A stretch of DNA of 64,000 nt from Parafannyhessea umbonata (GTDB lineage: Bacteria; Actinomycetota; Coriobacteriia; Coriobacteriales; Atopobiaceae), in the NCBI RefSeq assembly GCF_900111255.1, contig NZ_FOGP01000002.1, positions 335,306 through 399,305 of the forward strand. Direction: 5' to 3'. The notes beneath the pieces are model-generated. The model was not told the origin of the DNA. It saw only the letters and a list, made by a program, of their open reading frames with translations, and ran no database searches. Below are positions 1 to 9,462 of the stretch, one piece after another. Numbering within the stretch: the stretch's first letter is position 1; every line of letters begins with the position of its first letter. A program made the translations under genes and the position numbers.

Positions 1-1782
1 GATGACCTCGCGGCCGGTCAAGAGCTCGAAGGCGCGCAGGGTGGCGTCGCTCATGAAGGTGCCGCCCTGGACGACCACGTACCTGCCGATCTCGTCGTAG
101 TCACGCAGCTTGATGACCTTGAAGAGCGCGTTCTTGATGACGGAGTAGGAAAGGCCCGCGGCGACGTCGCCGATGGTCGCGCCCTCCTTCTGCGCCTGCT
201 TGACGCGGGAGTTCATGAAGACGGTGCAGCGGCTGCCCAGGTCGACGGGCCTCTCGCCGCCCACGGCCGCGCGGGCGAACTCGCGAACGTCCATGCCCAT
301 CGAGTCCGCGAAGTTCGCAATGAACGAGCCGCAGCCCGACGAGCATGCCTCGTTGAGGCTGATGTGCTCGATGATGCCGTTCTTGACCTGCAGGCACTTC
401 ATGTCCTGGCCGCCGATGTCCAGGATGAAGTTGACGTCGGGCACGAAGGCCTTGGCGCCACGCAGGTGCGCGACGGTCTCAATCTCGCCGGAGTCCGCAC
501 CGAGGGCCTCGATCAGGATGCCCTCGCCGTAGCCGGTGGTCGTGACGTGGCCGATCACGCAGTCGTCGCTCAGGTGGTCGTAGATGTCGTCCATGATCTT
601 GCGGGCGGTGCCCAGGACGTCGCCGTTGTTGTTGTCGTACCAGGTGTAGAGAAGTTCGCCCTCCTCGCCCACGACGGCGGCCTTCATCGTGGTGGAGCCT
701 GCGTCGAGGCCGATGAACACGCGGCCGTGGTAGCCGTCGAGCGTGCCCTTGGGAACGACCTCCTTGTCGTGGCGCTCCTTGAAGGCGGCATAGTCCGCCT
801 CGGTGGCGAACAGCGGGTCGAGGCGCTCGACCTCGGAGCCCTGGGTGTCGCCCAGGTTCTTGAGGTCCTCGATGACCTCCGAGAAAGTCACGTACTTATT
901 GGACTCGCCGGCAAGCGCTGCGCCCGTCGCGACGAACAGATGGGCGTTCTGCGGGATGACGCGGTGCTCCTCATCCAGGTTGAGGGTCAGGTAGAAGCGG
1001 TGGCGCAGCTCCGAGAGGTACTGAAGCGGGCCGCCCAGGAAGGCGACATAGCCGCGGATGGGGTGGCCGCAGGCGAGGCCCGAGATGGTCTGGTTGGCAA
1101 CCGCCTGGAAGATGGAGGCGGCCACGTCCTCGCGCGCCGCGCCCTCGTTGAGCAGCGGCTGGACGTCAGACTTGGCGAACACGCCGCAGCGCGACGCTAT
1201 GGGATAGATGTGCTGCGCGCCCTTGGCCAGCTCGTTGAGGCCGGAGGCGTCGGTCTCCATAAGCGAGGCCATCTGGTCGATGAACGCACCGGTGCCGCCG
1301 GCGCAGGTGCCGTTCATGCGCTGCTCGATGCCGTTGTCGAAGTAGATGATCTTGGCGTCCTCGCCGCCCAGCTCGATGGCGCAGTCGGTCTGCGGGATGA
1401 GCGCCTCGACCGCGTGCTTGGACGCGATGACCTCCTGCACGAACTCCACGTCGAGCCACTGGGCCAGCAGCATGCCGCCGGAGCCTGTGATGGAGACGCG
1501 CATGGGGGCGTCGCCCAGCACGGCGCGGGCCTTCTCGAACACCTGCGCGGCCGTGGCCTTGACGTCGGTGTGGTGGCGCTCGTAGTTGGCGTAGACCAGG
1601 TTGTCGTTGTCGTCGATAACGGCGAGCTTGACCGTGGTGGAGCCGACGTCGATGCCCAGGCGCAGGTTCGCATGGGTCAGGTCGATGCGCCTCTTGGGCC
1701 TCAGCTCGGCCTCGAACTGCTCGAGCTCGATCGGCTGCTTGCTCTCGACCTGGGCCTTCGTGGAGTCAGAGTGGTTAGTCAT
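1..1782 (-). CDS. 2-hydroxyacyl-CoA dehydratase activase, tandem ATPase domains (3' end off window)
   Basis: ASKHA-fold ATPase of the BadF/BadG/BcrA/BcrD family. Such proteins use ATP hydrolysis and a bridging [4Fe-4S] cluster to push a low-potential electron into 2-hydroxyacyl-CoA dehydratases or related enzymes. About 594 codons are present and two activase domains are visible. The first opens with [13 protein letters not shown] near residue 42 and has the Cys motifs NGTCAGGTG and ASRCGVF. The second opens with [13 protein letters not shown] near residue 355 and has NEACSSGCG and GSRCTVF. These Cys pairs are the cluster ligands in HgdC-type activases. Full-length relatives run to about 1,400 residues, with a DUF2229/dehydratase-like C-terminus that would lie left of the window. 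The ATG overlaps the end of the TetR gene by 8 bp, so the two are probably translationally coupled and co-regulated. The physiological substrate is unknown. Confidence 0.9.
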   Translation of the reverse strand, partial: MTNHSDSTKAQVESKQPIELEQFEAELRPKRRIDLTHANLRLGIDVGSTTVKLAVIDDNDNLVYANYERHHTDVKATAAQVFEKARAVLGDAPMRVSITGSGGMLLAQWLDVEFVQEVIASKHAVEALIPQTDCAIELGGEDAKIIYFDNGIEQRMNGTCAGGTGAFIDQMASLMETDASGLNELAKGAQHIYPIASRCGVFAKSDVQPLLNEGAAREDVAASIFQAVANQTISGLACGHPIRGYVAFLGGPLQYLSELRHRFYLTLNLDEEHRVIPQNAHLFVATGAALAGESNKYVTFSEVIEDLKNLGDTQGSEVERLDPLFATEADYAAFKERHDKEVVPKGTLDGYHGRVFIGLDAGSTTMKAAVVGEEGELLYTWYDNNNGDVLGTARKIMDDIYDHLSDDCVIGHVTTTGYGEGILIEALGADSGEIETVAHLRGAKAFVPDVNFILDIGGQDMKCLQVKNGIIEHISLNEACSSGCGSFIANFADSMGMDVREFARAAVGGERPVDLGSRCTVFMNSRVKQAQKEGATIGDVAAGLSYSVIKNALFKVIKLRDYDEIGRYVVVQGGTFMSDATLRAFELLTGREVI

Positions 1783-2491
1783 CAAGGATCCCCTTCATCT
1801 TGAGTGCCGCGACCGCGATGGTCGGGATGTTGAACTCGATGGTCTTGCCGTAGAGGTCGCCGGGGCGGACGAACATGAGCGCCGTCATGACGCGGGCCAT
1901 GACCTCGACGTTCTCGCGCATGCCACTGGTGAGCCAGCGCACGAGCACGCCGACCTCGGCGGATATCGCATAGGTGAGGTAGTAGTCGAAGAACGCCCCC
2001 ACGGCCAGCGAGTCGATGCCCTCGGAGGCGCGGCTCTCGACCGTCTCACGCACCATCTGCTCAAGGCGCTTGGCGAACGCGGGGTCGCCGCCGTTTCCCA
2101 GAAGCGCCGCAAGGTAGCTGCCGCGCTTCTTGAAGTAGTTGAGCAGCTCGATGGAGCCGGGGCAGGGCTCGAAGCGCCCGATGGACTCCTGGAGGTCGTC
2201 CAGATGGGTCGCCGCGATCTTCTCGACCAGCCCGCGCGCCTCGCAGATCGTCTCGTGCTCGATGGCGAAGACCAGATCGGGAATGTCGCGGAAGTGCGAG
2301 TAGAACGTGCGACGGGTGACGCCGGCCCGGTCGCTCACGGCGGTCACCGTGACCTGCGAGAGGTCGCCGGTCTCCTCGATCTCGCGCGCCAGGGCGTCGC
2401 GCAGGGCACGCCGGGTGCGCGTCGTGCGCCTGTCGGGCGCCGACGCGGCCGCGTCCGGAAGCGGCGAGCCGCCTTGCATGGGCCATTGCAT
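1775..2491 (-). CDS. TetR/AcrR-family transcriptional regulator
   Basis: 238 residues. The N-terminal helix-turn-helix (about residues 45-80) contains the typical recognition-helix stretch [14 protein letters not shown]. The rest is a poorly conserved, mostly helical ligand-binding domain. The chosen ATG has GGAG nine bases upstream. The gene is upstream of and overlaps the CoA-activase gene on the same strand, and a perfect 14-bp inverted repeat lies just upstream of its start. An autoregulated two-gene operon controlled by this repressor is therefore the simplest reading. The inducer cannot be read from the sequence, though an acyl-CoA or organic acid would fit the neighbour. Confidence 0.88.
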   Translation of the reverse strand: MQWPMQGGSPLPDAAASAPDRRTTRTRRALRDALAREIEETGDLSQVTVTAVSDRAGVTRRTFYSHFRDIPDLVFAIEHETICEARGLVEKIAATHLDDLQESIGRFEPCPGSIELLNYFKKRGSYLAALLGNGGDPAFAKRLEQMVRETVESRASEGIDSLAVGAFFDYYLTYAISAEVGVLVRWLTSGMRENVEVMARVMTALMFVRPGDLYGKTIEFNIPTIAVAALKMKGILDD

Positions 2492-2508
2492 CTTGTGGTG
2501 CTCCGTTC

Positions 2509-2544
2509 CTTCACAGGCTGTGCAGTTTTACACAGCCTGTGAAG
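2509..2544. promoter_or_regulatory. Perfect 14-bp inverted repeat, probable TetR operator
   Basis: Arms at 2509-2522 and 2531-2544 (core TCACAGGCTGTG / CACAGCCTGTGA) flank an 8-base spacer. A further half-site-like TGCACAGG follows at 2548-2555. It lies 18-53 bases upstream of the TetR start, the usual place for an autoregulatory operator. Confidence 0.7.
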
Positions 2545-2851
2545 TATTGCACAGGGTGAGAAGGAACGCTGCCCCGCTCGGACGACTTCCACAGACGAAC
2601 CATGATGGCGGACATGGCCCCACAACATGCAGAATCACTCTTTTGTTATGCGTAACAGTGCTGTTTTGAAACATCGACTTTCGGTATGTTTGCATTTCTC
2701 ATACCTGTTTATAACGCCTTTGTTACGGCTTTGCGATTGATTGCGCGGGACGCGCACGGCGGGCGCAAACTTTCCTGCAACGCACGGAGCAACCCCCGGG
2801 CGCAGGCAGGCGACCGAACGGCCGCGAAAGCAAATAGGGACGGAGACCCAC

Positions 2852-3715
2852 ATGGCTGACATCACACGCAAGAACCACCCGCTCGACGCCCTCGTCTCGC
2901 GACGAAACTTTGTCGCCCTCTGCGGAGCGGGAGCAGCCGGACTGGGCCTCGCCGCATGCGGCGCGCAGCCGTCCGGCGACGGGTCCGCGGACTCCGCCAA
3001 GAGCGAGAGCGGCTACACCCTCGTCGAGGGGGGCAAGCTCATCGGCGTCTCCGACATGGCCTATCCCCCGCTGGAGTCCATTCCCGACGGCGGCAGCGAG
3101 CCCGAAGGTTTCGAGATCGACATGATGGACGCCCTCGCAAAGAAGCTCGGCCTCCAGATGAAGTGGCTGCCAGCGACTAAGTTCGACACGATAATCCCGC
3201 TGATCAAGCAGGGCGGGAAGGCCGACGTGGGCGTCTCGGCGTTCACGATCACCGACGAGCGCAGGCAGGAGATCGACTTCACCGACTCCTACCTCGACTC
3301 CAACCAGGGCCTGGTGGCCCCCAAGGCCGCCGGCGAGCTGAGCGAGGAGAAGCTCAACGTCGCGGGCACCCAGATTGCGGTCCAGTCCGGCACTACCGGC
3401 GAGGCCTGGGTGAAGGAGAACCTCCCCGAGGCCACCTGCGTGCCCCTGGACGACGCCATCCAGGCGATGACCGGCGTCCAGACGGGGCTCTACGCAGCCT
3501 GCGTAGCGGACCTGCCCGTCATGTCCTACTTGTGCAAGGAGTCCTACACCGACCTGCAGGTCGCCATCGAGATCCCCACGGGCGAGCAGTACGGCATCGT
3601 AGTGAGCAAGGACAACCAGCAGCTGACCAAGGACCTCGACAAGGCCATCGCCGAGATGCAGAGCGACGGCACCATGGACGAGCTCCAGCAAAAGTGGTTC
3701 GGCACCACGCTCTAG
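2852..3715 (+). CDS. ABC-type amino-acid binding lipoprotein (SBP family 3)
   Basis: 287 residues, a periplasmic-binding-protein type 3 domain of the kind that captures polar amino acids for ABC import. The N-terminus has a twin-arginine start (SRRNF), a short hydrophobic segment and a lipobox LAAC near residue 35. It should therefore be exported, possibly by Tat, and anchored as a lipoprotein. The ATG at 2852 is preferred over upstream in-frame starts because GGGACGGAG lies seven bases before it and the signal peptide begins there. Family motifs include KFDTIIPLIKQGGKADVG and the C-terminal QSDGTMDELQQKWFG. It is a paralogue of the next gene. No permease or ATPase gene is adjacent, so the cognate transporter must be elsewhere. 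Confidence 0.9.
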   Translation: MADITRKNHPLDALVSRRNFVALCGAGAAGLGLAACGAQPSGDGSADSAKSESGYTLVEGGKLIGVSDMAYPPLESIPDGGSEPEGFEIDMMDALAKKLGLQMKWLPATKFDTIIPLIKQGGKADVGVSAFTITDERRQEIDFTDSYLDSNQGLVAPKAAGELSEEKLNVAGTQIAVQSGTTGEAWVKENLPEATCVPLDDAIQAMTGVQTGLYAACVADLPVMSYLCKESYTDLQVAIEIPTGEQYGIVVSKDNQQLTKDLDKAIAEMQSDGTMDELQQKWFGTTL

Positions 3716-3814
3716 CGCAGGGCCGCCCCAGACACCGGCGCGTCCGGCGCCGACAGCCAAACAGCCAATCAACTACCAGAGCCCGCCGCGCGCGGGGTTG
3801 GGAGAAACAGCAAC

Positions 3815-4660
3815 ATGAACTCGAACGCACTTTCCCGCAGGAACTTCGTCCAGCTCGTCGGCCTCGGCCTCGCCGGCATGGGGGCCGCCGGCCTGGCGGG
3901 CTGCGCCGGCCAGAGCGCCCCGGCGGACTCGTCCGCCAAGGACGACGACGGCTTCAAGCTGGTCGAAGACGGCAAGCTCACGCTCGTCTCCAACTTCTAC
4001 TTCCCGCCCTTCGTCTCGATGAACGAGAAGACCGGTGACTACGAGGGCTTCGACGTCGACCTCTACAAGGCCATCTGCGAGAAGCTCTCGCTCGAGCCCA
4101 ACATCCTGCCGACGGTTCAGTTCGACACCATCATCCCGACCATCAAACAGGGCGGCAAGGCCGACGTCTCGCTGGGCGCGATCACCATCACCGACGCCCG
4201 CGAGCAGGAGATCGACTTCAGCGACCCATACCTCGACTCCAACCAGTCCATCGTCGTGCGCAAGGACGCGACCGCGACGACCACCGAGCAGCTCAATGCC
4301 GACGGCATGCAGATCGCCGTCCAGGGCGGCACCTCCGGCGAGGGGTGGGCGAAGGAGAACCTTCCCAAGGCGACCATCGTCCCTCTGGACGACATCATCC
4401 AGGCGCTGACCGGCGTACAGTCCAACCTGTACGCGGCCTGCATCACCGACCTGCCCGTCTCGAGCTACGAGATCAAGATTGCCTACAGCGACCTCATGAT
4501 TCCCGAAGGCGGCGAGATTCCCACCGGCGAGCAGTACGGCGTCGTCATCAGCAAGGACCAGCCCGGCCTTACCAAGGCAATCAACAAGGCCCTCGCCGAC
4601 ATCCAGAGCGACGGCACCATGGACTCCCTGCAGCAGAAGTGGTTCGGCCAGACCCTCTAG
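3815..4660 (+). CDS. ABC-type amino-acid binding lipoprotein (SBP family 3), paralogue
   Basis: 281 residues, closely similar to the preceding protein along its full length (shared FDTIIPTIKQGGKAD, IDFSDPYLDSNQ and QSDGTMDSLQQKWFG), which indicates tandem duplication. The export signal has SRRNF followed by a lipobox LAGC near residue 29. The spacing to the upstream stop is 99 bases. A GGGAGAAAC ribosome site precedes the ATG. The strong hairpin at 4726-4763 closes the pair, so the two lipoproteins probably form a transcription unit without membrane or ATPase components. The ligand is not predictable beyond an amino-acid-like solute. Confidence 0.9.
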   Translation: MNSNALSRRNFVQLVGLGLAGMGAAGLAGCAGQSAPADSSAKDDDGFKLVEDGKLTLVSNFYFPPFVSMNEKTGDYEGFDVDLYKAICEKLSLEPNILPTVQFDTIIPTIKQGGKADVSLGAITITDAREQEIDFSDPYLDSNQSIVVRKDATATTTEQLNADGMQIAVQGGTSGEGWAKENLPKATIVPLDDIIQALTGVQSNLYAACITDLPVSSYEIKIAYSDLMIPEGGEIPTGEQYGVVISKDQPGLTKAINKALADIQSDGTMDSLQQKWFGQTL

Positions 4661-4725
4661 CGCAGACGCCCCGGCGGCGCCAGCGGCTCGGCAGCGCCGC
4701 CCGCAGGCGACCATAGGCACAAGCA

Positions 4726-4763
4726 GCACCCCGGGCCCGTCCAGATGGACGGGCCCGGGGTGC
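4726..4763 (+). terminator. 17-bp perfect hairpin after the binding-protein pair
   Basis: Arms 4726-4742 and 4747-4763 pair perfectly around an AGAT tetraloop. The T-tract is weak (CTTGGTT). Between convergent genes it could act in both directions. Confidence 0.7.
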
Positions 4764-4822
4764 CTTGGTTGCAGAGGCCTTCAATTGCGGAGAAGCGCCC
4801 CCTCTCGGCATCACGACCTTCG

Positions 4823-5539
4823 CTACAGCAGGCCGAGCGCCGTCATCACGGGAACGAGCGCGATGGGCATGAAGGCCGCGGGCAGCATGTTGGCGACCTT
4901 GAGGTCGGTCAGCTTCAGCAGGTTCAGGCCGACAGCGAGCAGCAGGAGCGAGCCGGTGACGGCAATCTCGGTGATGACCGCCTGGGTCAGGAGACCGCCG
5001 AGCGCTGCCGCAAGGAGGCTGAGCACGCCCTGGTAGACGAAGACGCTCACTGCGACAAAGGGCACGCCGATGCCCATGGTGGCCGCGAAGGGGATGCAGA
5101 CGACGAGGTCGATCAGGCCCTTGGCGATCAGGGTGGCGTGATCGAGCTGGATGCCGGACTGCAGCGAGCCCACGATGCCCATGGCGCCGGTGCAGCAGAA
5201 CAGCGTCGCGTTGACGAAGCCCTGCGAGAAGCTGCCCAGGCGCTTGCTGCCCGCGAACGCCGCGTTCAGGCGGCGCTGTGCCCAGTCGCCCAGGCGGTTG
5301 ACGGCGCCGTCGAGGTCGATGAGGTAGCCGACGAGGCTTCCCAGCGCGACGGCCAGGGTGACCACGACGATGCTGCCGCCCGAGGCCATGCCCTGCACGC
5401 CGACGAGCACGACGCAGAGGCCCTGCCCCTTCAGGAGGAAGTCTCCCAGGTCGTCGGAAACGTGACTCTTGAACACGAGGCCAATCAGGCCGCCGACGGC
5501 AGCCTCCACGGCGTTGATGAGGGCACCAAGCAGAACCAC
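4823..5539 (-). CDS. DUF554 family membrane protein (YqgA/YdfK-like)
   Basis: About 238 residues, almost entirely hydrophobic, with roughly six to seven predicted membrane segments and Gly-rich turns. The family is recognised from the N-terminal GALINAVEAAVGGLIGLVF pattern and the C-terminal LLKLTDLKVANMLPA stretch. DUF554 proteins have no firmly established function. The GTG at 5539 is chosen because AGGGGAG is eight bases upstream. The GTG at 5545 is too close to that site, and longer in-frame extensions lack protein-like composition. It faces the binding-protein pair across a strong terminator. Confidence 0.8.
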   Translation of the reverse strand: MVLLGALINAVEAAVGGLIGLVFKSHVSDDLGDFLLKGQGLCVVLVGVQGMASGGSIVVVTLAVALGSLVGYLIDLDGAVNRLGDWAQRRLNAAFAGSKRLGSFSQGFVNATLFCCTGAMGIVGSLQSGIQLDHATLIAKGLIDLVVCIPFAATMGIGVPFVAVSVFVYQGVLSLLAAALGGLLTQAVITEIAVTGSLLLLAVGLNLLKLTDLKVANMLPAAFMPIALVPVMTALGLL

Positions 5540-5724
5540 GGGCACTTCTCCCCTTCTGAATATTGGATAGGATGTCGCCTGCAGACGAGATAGCTGTGCA
5601 GAGACTGTCTGAGGATACGCCCCGGGCGGCCCCGCGGGGAGGGCGGCGGGGCACTTCACCGTCAGAACAGACGGGCGGGCGGCCCGCGTGGGGCCGGCCG
5701 CCGAGAGCGGCTCGCGTCGCCCCG

Positions 5725-5785
5725 ACCAGTCACCGGGACCAGTAGCCCAGATCAGTCGCCGGGACCAGCTGCCGGGACTGGCCGC
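5725..5785. repeat. Short imperfect repeats of CCGGGACCAG type
   Basis: Three related copies (about 5732, 5758 and 5772) of a G/C-rich decamer, with interspersed CAGTCRCC elements, lie just beyond the 3' end of the SNF2 helicase gene. They may be a degenerate termination or slippage-prone region. No function can be assigned. Confidence 0.4.
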
Positions 5786-5799
5786 AGGGGTCGCTCGGG

Positions 5800-8700
5800 C
5801 TAGTCGCCCAGAAGCTCGATGAGGTCCTCCTTGCGAAGCGAGCCCAGCGAGCTGCCGCCGCCCTCGCCGACCACCTGCTCGGCCAGGTCGGACTTGGCCT
5901 CCTGCAGCGCCAGGATGCGGTCCTCGATGGTGTCGCGGGCGATGACCTTGTAGACCGTAACGTCCTTGGTCTGGCCGATGCGGTGGGCGCGGTCGGTCGC
6001 CTGGTTTTGCGCGGCCGCGTTCCACCAGGGGTCCGCGTGCACGACGACGTTCGCGCCCGTCAGGTTGAGGCCGGTGCCACCCGCCTTGAGCGAGATCAGG
6101 AACACGGGCGTGTCGTCCTTGTTGAAAGCGTTGACCAGCTTTATGCGGCGCTTCTTGGGCGTGGCGCCGGTGAGGACGTAGTAGCTCACGCGACTCTCGT
6201 CGAGCTTCCGCGCGATGACGTCCAGGTAGCTCGTGAACTGCGAGAAGACAAGCATCTTCTGCTGCGCGTCGACCGACGCCGAGACGAGGTCCATGATCGC
6301 GTCGAGCTTCGCGGAGCCGCCCTCGTAGTCCTCGTAGACCAGGGCGGGGTCGCAGCAGATCTGCCTGAGCCTCATGAGCTCGGCGAGGATCTCCATGCGG
6401 TCCTTGCCGAACACGTTGTCGCGGCTCTTGGACAGCGCCACGCGAAGCGCCTGCTCGTGGGCGTGGTAGAGCTTGCGCTGCTCGCCATCGAGCTCCGCGT
6501 AGACCACCTGTTCCAGCTTGTCGGGGAGGTCGGTCAGGACCTCGTCCTTGCGGCGGCGCAGCACGAAGGGCGCGACGGTCTCGGAAAGAAGGCGGGCCGC
6601 GCTCTCGTCGCCGTCCAGGATGGGCTGCTCGTAGCGCTCGCGGAAGCGGTCATAGGAGGCCAGGAAGCCAGGCATGAGGTAGTCGAAGATGCTCCAGAGC
6701 TCGCTCACACGGTTCTCGATGGGCGTGCCCGTGAGCGCAAAGCGGTTCCTGGCGGGGACCAGCTTCACGGTCCTCGCGATGAGGGTGTCGCGATTCTTTA
6801 TGTACTGCGCCTCGTCGAGCACCTCGCACCAGAAGTCCATCTTCGAGTAGTCCTCGATGTCGCGGCGCAGAAGCTCGTAGGAGGTGATGTAGACGTCGTA
6901 CCAGTTTTCCTGCCGCAGCTCGGCGCGCTCCTCGGCGCCGCCGGCCACCAGGGCCACGTTCAGCGAGGGCGCGAACTTCTTGATCTCGGAGCGCCAGTTG
7001 TAGACCAGGGACGCAGGGCAGACGATGAGCGCAGGCCCCTCCTCCCTTCGGGCCAGCAGCAGCGAGATCATCTGCAGCGACTTGCCCAGGCCCATCTCGT
7101 CGGCCAAGATGCCGCCGAAGCCCATGTCACAAAGGGCGCTCAGCCACTGGAAGCCCGCCTTCTGGTATGGGCGCAGGATAGGCGCGACGGATGCGGGCGG
7201 CTCGTAGACCGAGGGGTCCACCGCATGGAAGTTATCGATGTAGGTCGAGAAGGACAGGTCCTTCTGGGCGTCCGGGACCATCGAGTCGAGGATGAACGCC
7301 TTGTAGGAGGGGATCTCGACCGAGCCGCGGGCAAGGTCCTCGGAGGTGAGACCCAGCTCGTCGGCCAGCTCGGCAGCCTCGCTCAGGTCGACACGCGAGA
7401 GGTCGACGAAGGAGCCGTCCGCAAGGCGGTGGAAGCGACGGTGCTGGCGGTAGCTGTCCAGCAGCGCGTAGAGCTCGTTGAGCGGGAGGTCCTCCGCCGA
7501 GACCGTGAGGTTGATGAGCTTGGCGCGCACCGAGAGGCCCATGGTGATGCGGGGCGTGGCGGTGGCGGCGAGGCGGTCGTAGGACTCGGTCGTGATGACC
7601 GTACCCACCTTCCGAAGCTCGGCCATGCCCTCGAAGACGAAGCGCGCCATGGCGTCGGGGTCGTCGTCGGGAATGCGCGCTACGGAGCTCGTGGCGCCCA
7701 GCGTGAAGAAGCGGCCCACGAGAGCGCGGGCGTCAGCCTCGCCCACGACGTCGCGACCGGACTCGATGCTCTCCCCCACCTCGCGTCGGGCGATGTGGTA
7801 GCTTGACTCGCCATAGATTGCCAGCACGTCGCAGGTGATTCCCCCGCGCGCGTGGCCGATGCGGAACTCGAGCTCAAGGGGGTCGGGGCGCAGGTCGTCG
7901 AGCTCGTCGGGAACATGCACCTTGAAAGTGCGCTCGAGCGAGGGCAGCACGGCCTCCGCGAAGCGGGGCGCGTCGCCGCGAGAGAGCATGAGGTGGCTTG
8001 CCACGTTGCCGTAGACGTTGGTCATGAAGTTCGCCACGTCGTTCAGGCGGGACGTGCAGCGGAAGAGCCTGTCGTCCTGCACGGCGTAGAGAAGGCCATC
8101 GGACGTGAAGAAGTCGGCCTCGCCCTCGCGGACGATCTCGAAGGCGCCGTCGTCTTTCGTCTCGAAGCCGATGCCCACGTCGGGGTCGCCCTGGCAGACG
8201 GTCACGGCGCGCTTTCGCACGACCGCGCCGGAGGGGCTCGTGCCGTCGATGATGACCCGGCGCCCCATCATGAAGTCCACCAGCTCGTCGATCTCGGGCC
8301 CGGTGAGGCGCATCTGGCGCCCGATCTTGACCTTGCCGCTGCCCGGCCCGCCGTTGCGGCCGTGGCCGCCGGAGCGCTCGGCCGCAAACGCGCGGCGGTT
8401 CTGAACCGCGCGCAGGACGAACGAGGCGATCTTGGCACTGGTGGGCTCGAACATGTCGAGCGTGTGGGTAAAGGCGAGGCAGGTGCCATACGTGTGGTAG
8501 CTCCCCCTGGCCAGGTGGTCGGCGAACTCGCTCACGCTGGTGATGACGTAGGACCCCGAGGCCCCGATGATGCGCAGCCGCAGGCAGACGTCGCCATCGC
8601 AGTACAGCGTGGGCTCAAGCACGATGCTGCCCGAGGCCGGCTTCTTGCGCGGCACCCTGAGCCGCGGCTTGCGAATGCTGGACTCGATGTAGGAGCTCAG

Positions 8701-9102
8701 GGCCGACGAGGTGTAGACCTGGTCGACGTGGCCAAAGCCCTCATAGTCATGGGCATGCTCGTTGAAGTCGAGCGCCAGGGCGACGCAATGCTTGCACGCC
8801 CCCTTGAAGCGTCCGGACCAGGAGCAGTTGCAGGTGCACTCGACCACCGAGTCGGCCGACTCGTCGAGTACGACGCACGCCTCGTAGTGGTCCTGGTCGT
8901 CGACGGAGCCGTCGACGTTCGCGGTCAGGACCGTGTTGCCGCCCTCGTAGGCGCAGGTGCGGTGCCATATTGCTCCCCGCCGTTCGGCAAGGGTCTCGGC
9001 GCGGTTCAAAACTGAGTTGCGAGTCACGCGCGCAAGAGCTTCCCTAGAGATCACCGAAGCTGCCTCCAAACGATAAACATACATGTTGTGCAGGCAATTC
9101 AT
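5800..9102 (-). CDS. SWIM zinc-finger SNF2-family helicase
   Basis: 1,100 residues. Residues 89-106 hold a SWIM-type zinc site (CTCNC followed by CKHC). A long central region follows. The SNF2 ATPase core has Walker A ADEMGLGKS near residue 668 and motif II DEAQ near 762, and a helicase C-terminal domain ends in TDRAHRIGQTKDVTVYKVIA. Bacterial SWIM-SNF2 proteins are double-stranded DNA translocases linked to transcription recycling or DNA repair. Length and domain order are normal. The start at 9102 is the first Met of the frame with a weak GGGTGA in front. A second Met seven codons in has no ribosome site. It is monocistronic. Confidence 0.92.
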   Translation of the reverse strand: MNCLHNMYVYRLEAASVISREALARVTRNSVLNRAETLAERRGAIWHRTCAYEGGNTVLTANVDGSVDDQDHYEACVVLDESADSVVECTCNCSWSGRFKGACKHCVALALDFNEHAHDYEGFGHVDQVYTSSALSSYIESSIRKPRLRVPRKKPASGSIVLEPTLYCDGDVCLRLRIIGASGSYVITSVSEFADHLARGSYHTYGTCLAFTHTLDMFEPTSAKIASFVLRAVQNRRAFAAERSGGHGRNGGPGSGKVKIGRQMRLTGPEIDELVDFMMGRRVIIDGTSPSGAVVRKRAVTVCQGDPDVGIGFETKDDGAFEIVREGEADFFTSDGLLYAVQDDRLFRCTSRLNDVANFMTNVYGNVASHLMLSRGDAPRFAEAVLPSLERTFKVHVPDELDDLRPDPLELEFRIGHARGGITCDVLAIYGESSYHIARREVGESIESGRDVVGEADARALVGRFFTLGATSSVARIPDDDPDAMARFVFEGMAELRKVGTVITTESYDRLAATATPRITMGLSVRAKLINLTVSAEDLPLNELYALLDSYRQHRRFHRLADGSFVDLSRVDLSEAAELADELGLTSEDLARGSVEIPSYKAFILDSMVPDAQKDLSFSTYIDNFHAVDPSVYEPPASVAPILRPYQKAGFQWLSALCDMGFGGILADEMGLGKSLQMISLLLARREEGPALIVCPASLVYNWRSEIKKFAPSLNVALVAGGAEERAELRQENWYDVYITSYELLRRDIEDYSKMDFWCEVLDEAQYIKNRDTLIARTVKLVPARNRFALTGTPIENRVSELWSIFDYLMPGFLASYDRFRERYEQPILDGDESAARLLSETVAPFVLRRRKDEVLTDLPDKLEQVVYAELDGEQRKLYHAHEQALRVALSKSRDNVFGKDRMEILAELMRLRQICCDPALVYEDYEGGSAKLDAIMDLVSASVDAQQKMLVFSQFTSYLDVIARKLDESRVSYYVLTGATPKKRRIKLVNAFNKDDTPVFLISLKAGGTGLNLTGANVVVHADPWWNAAAQNQATDRAHRIGQTKDVTVYKVIARDTIEDRILALQEAKSDLAEQVVGEGGGSSLGSLRKEDLIELLGD

Positions 9103-9462
9103 GCGTCACCCACACAGAGGGGAGAAGACCTGGGCAAGACGTCCGGACCCTTCCCTCACATAACTTGTGCATCTGTCTAGACTAGCGCGTTTTGGGGTGT
9201 CGGCCGGTCTCTTTTTGATTGAGCGGCCAGGGCCGCAAGCCGCGACGCGGGGGCGCTTCTCGGCGGCGCTCTCTATGCAAATGACTACATAGCGTTGTCC
9301 ATTTACGCGTGGGAATGTCTTTTTTGCCCCATCTGAGCCGTCAACCGTCGATTTGCTGCCGTCTGGAATAAAATATTCTCTGTCTGCCATAAGGTCAGAC
9401 AACACCGGACAGATGCGCTCGGGGAAGGGCCCAGGGCGCTTTATGTGGTGGAGAGGAGAACC
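9103..9462. other. Divergent intergenic region, 360 bp
   Basis: It separates the SNF2 gene (minus) and the NifU-like gene (plus) and must hold both promoters. Visible elements are an A/T-rich stretch at 9367-9379 and a 6-bp inverted repeat TGTCTG/CAGACA (9381-9386, 9396-9401). No ORF or RNA gene is recognisable. Confidence 0.5.

Noticed and set aside
364..1803. Long plus-strand frame opposite the CoA activase
   Set aside because: Low-complexity Val/Asp/Leu/Ala composition, no motifs; the opposite strand encodes a complete activase domain pair.
5983..7806. Long plus-strand frame opposite the SNF2 helicase
   Set aside because: Shadow of the helicase core, which has conserved motifs in the other direction.
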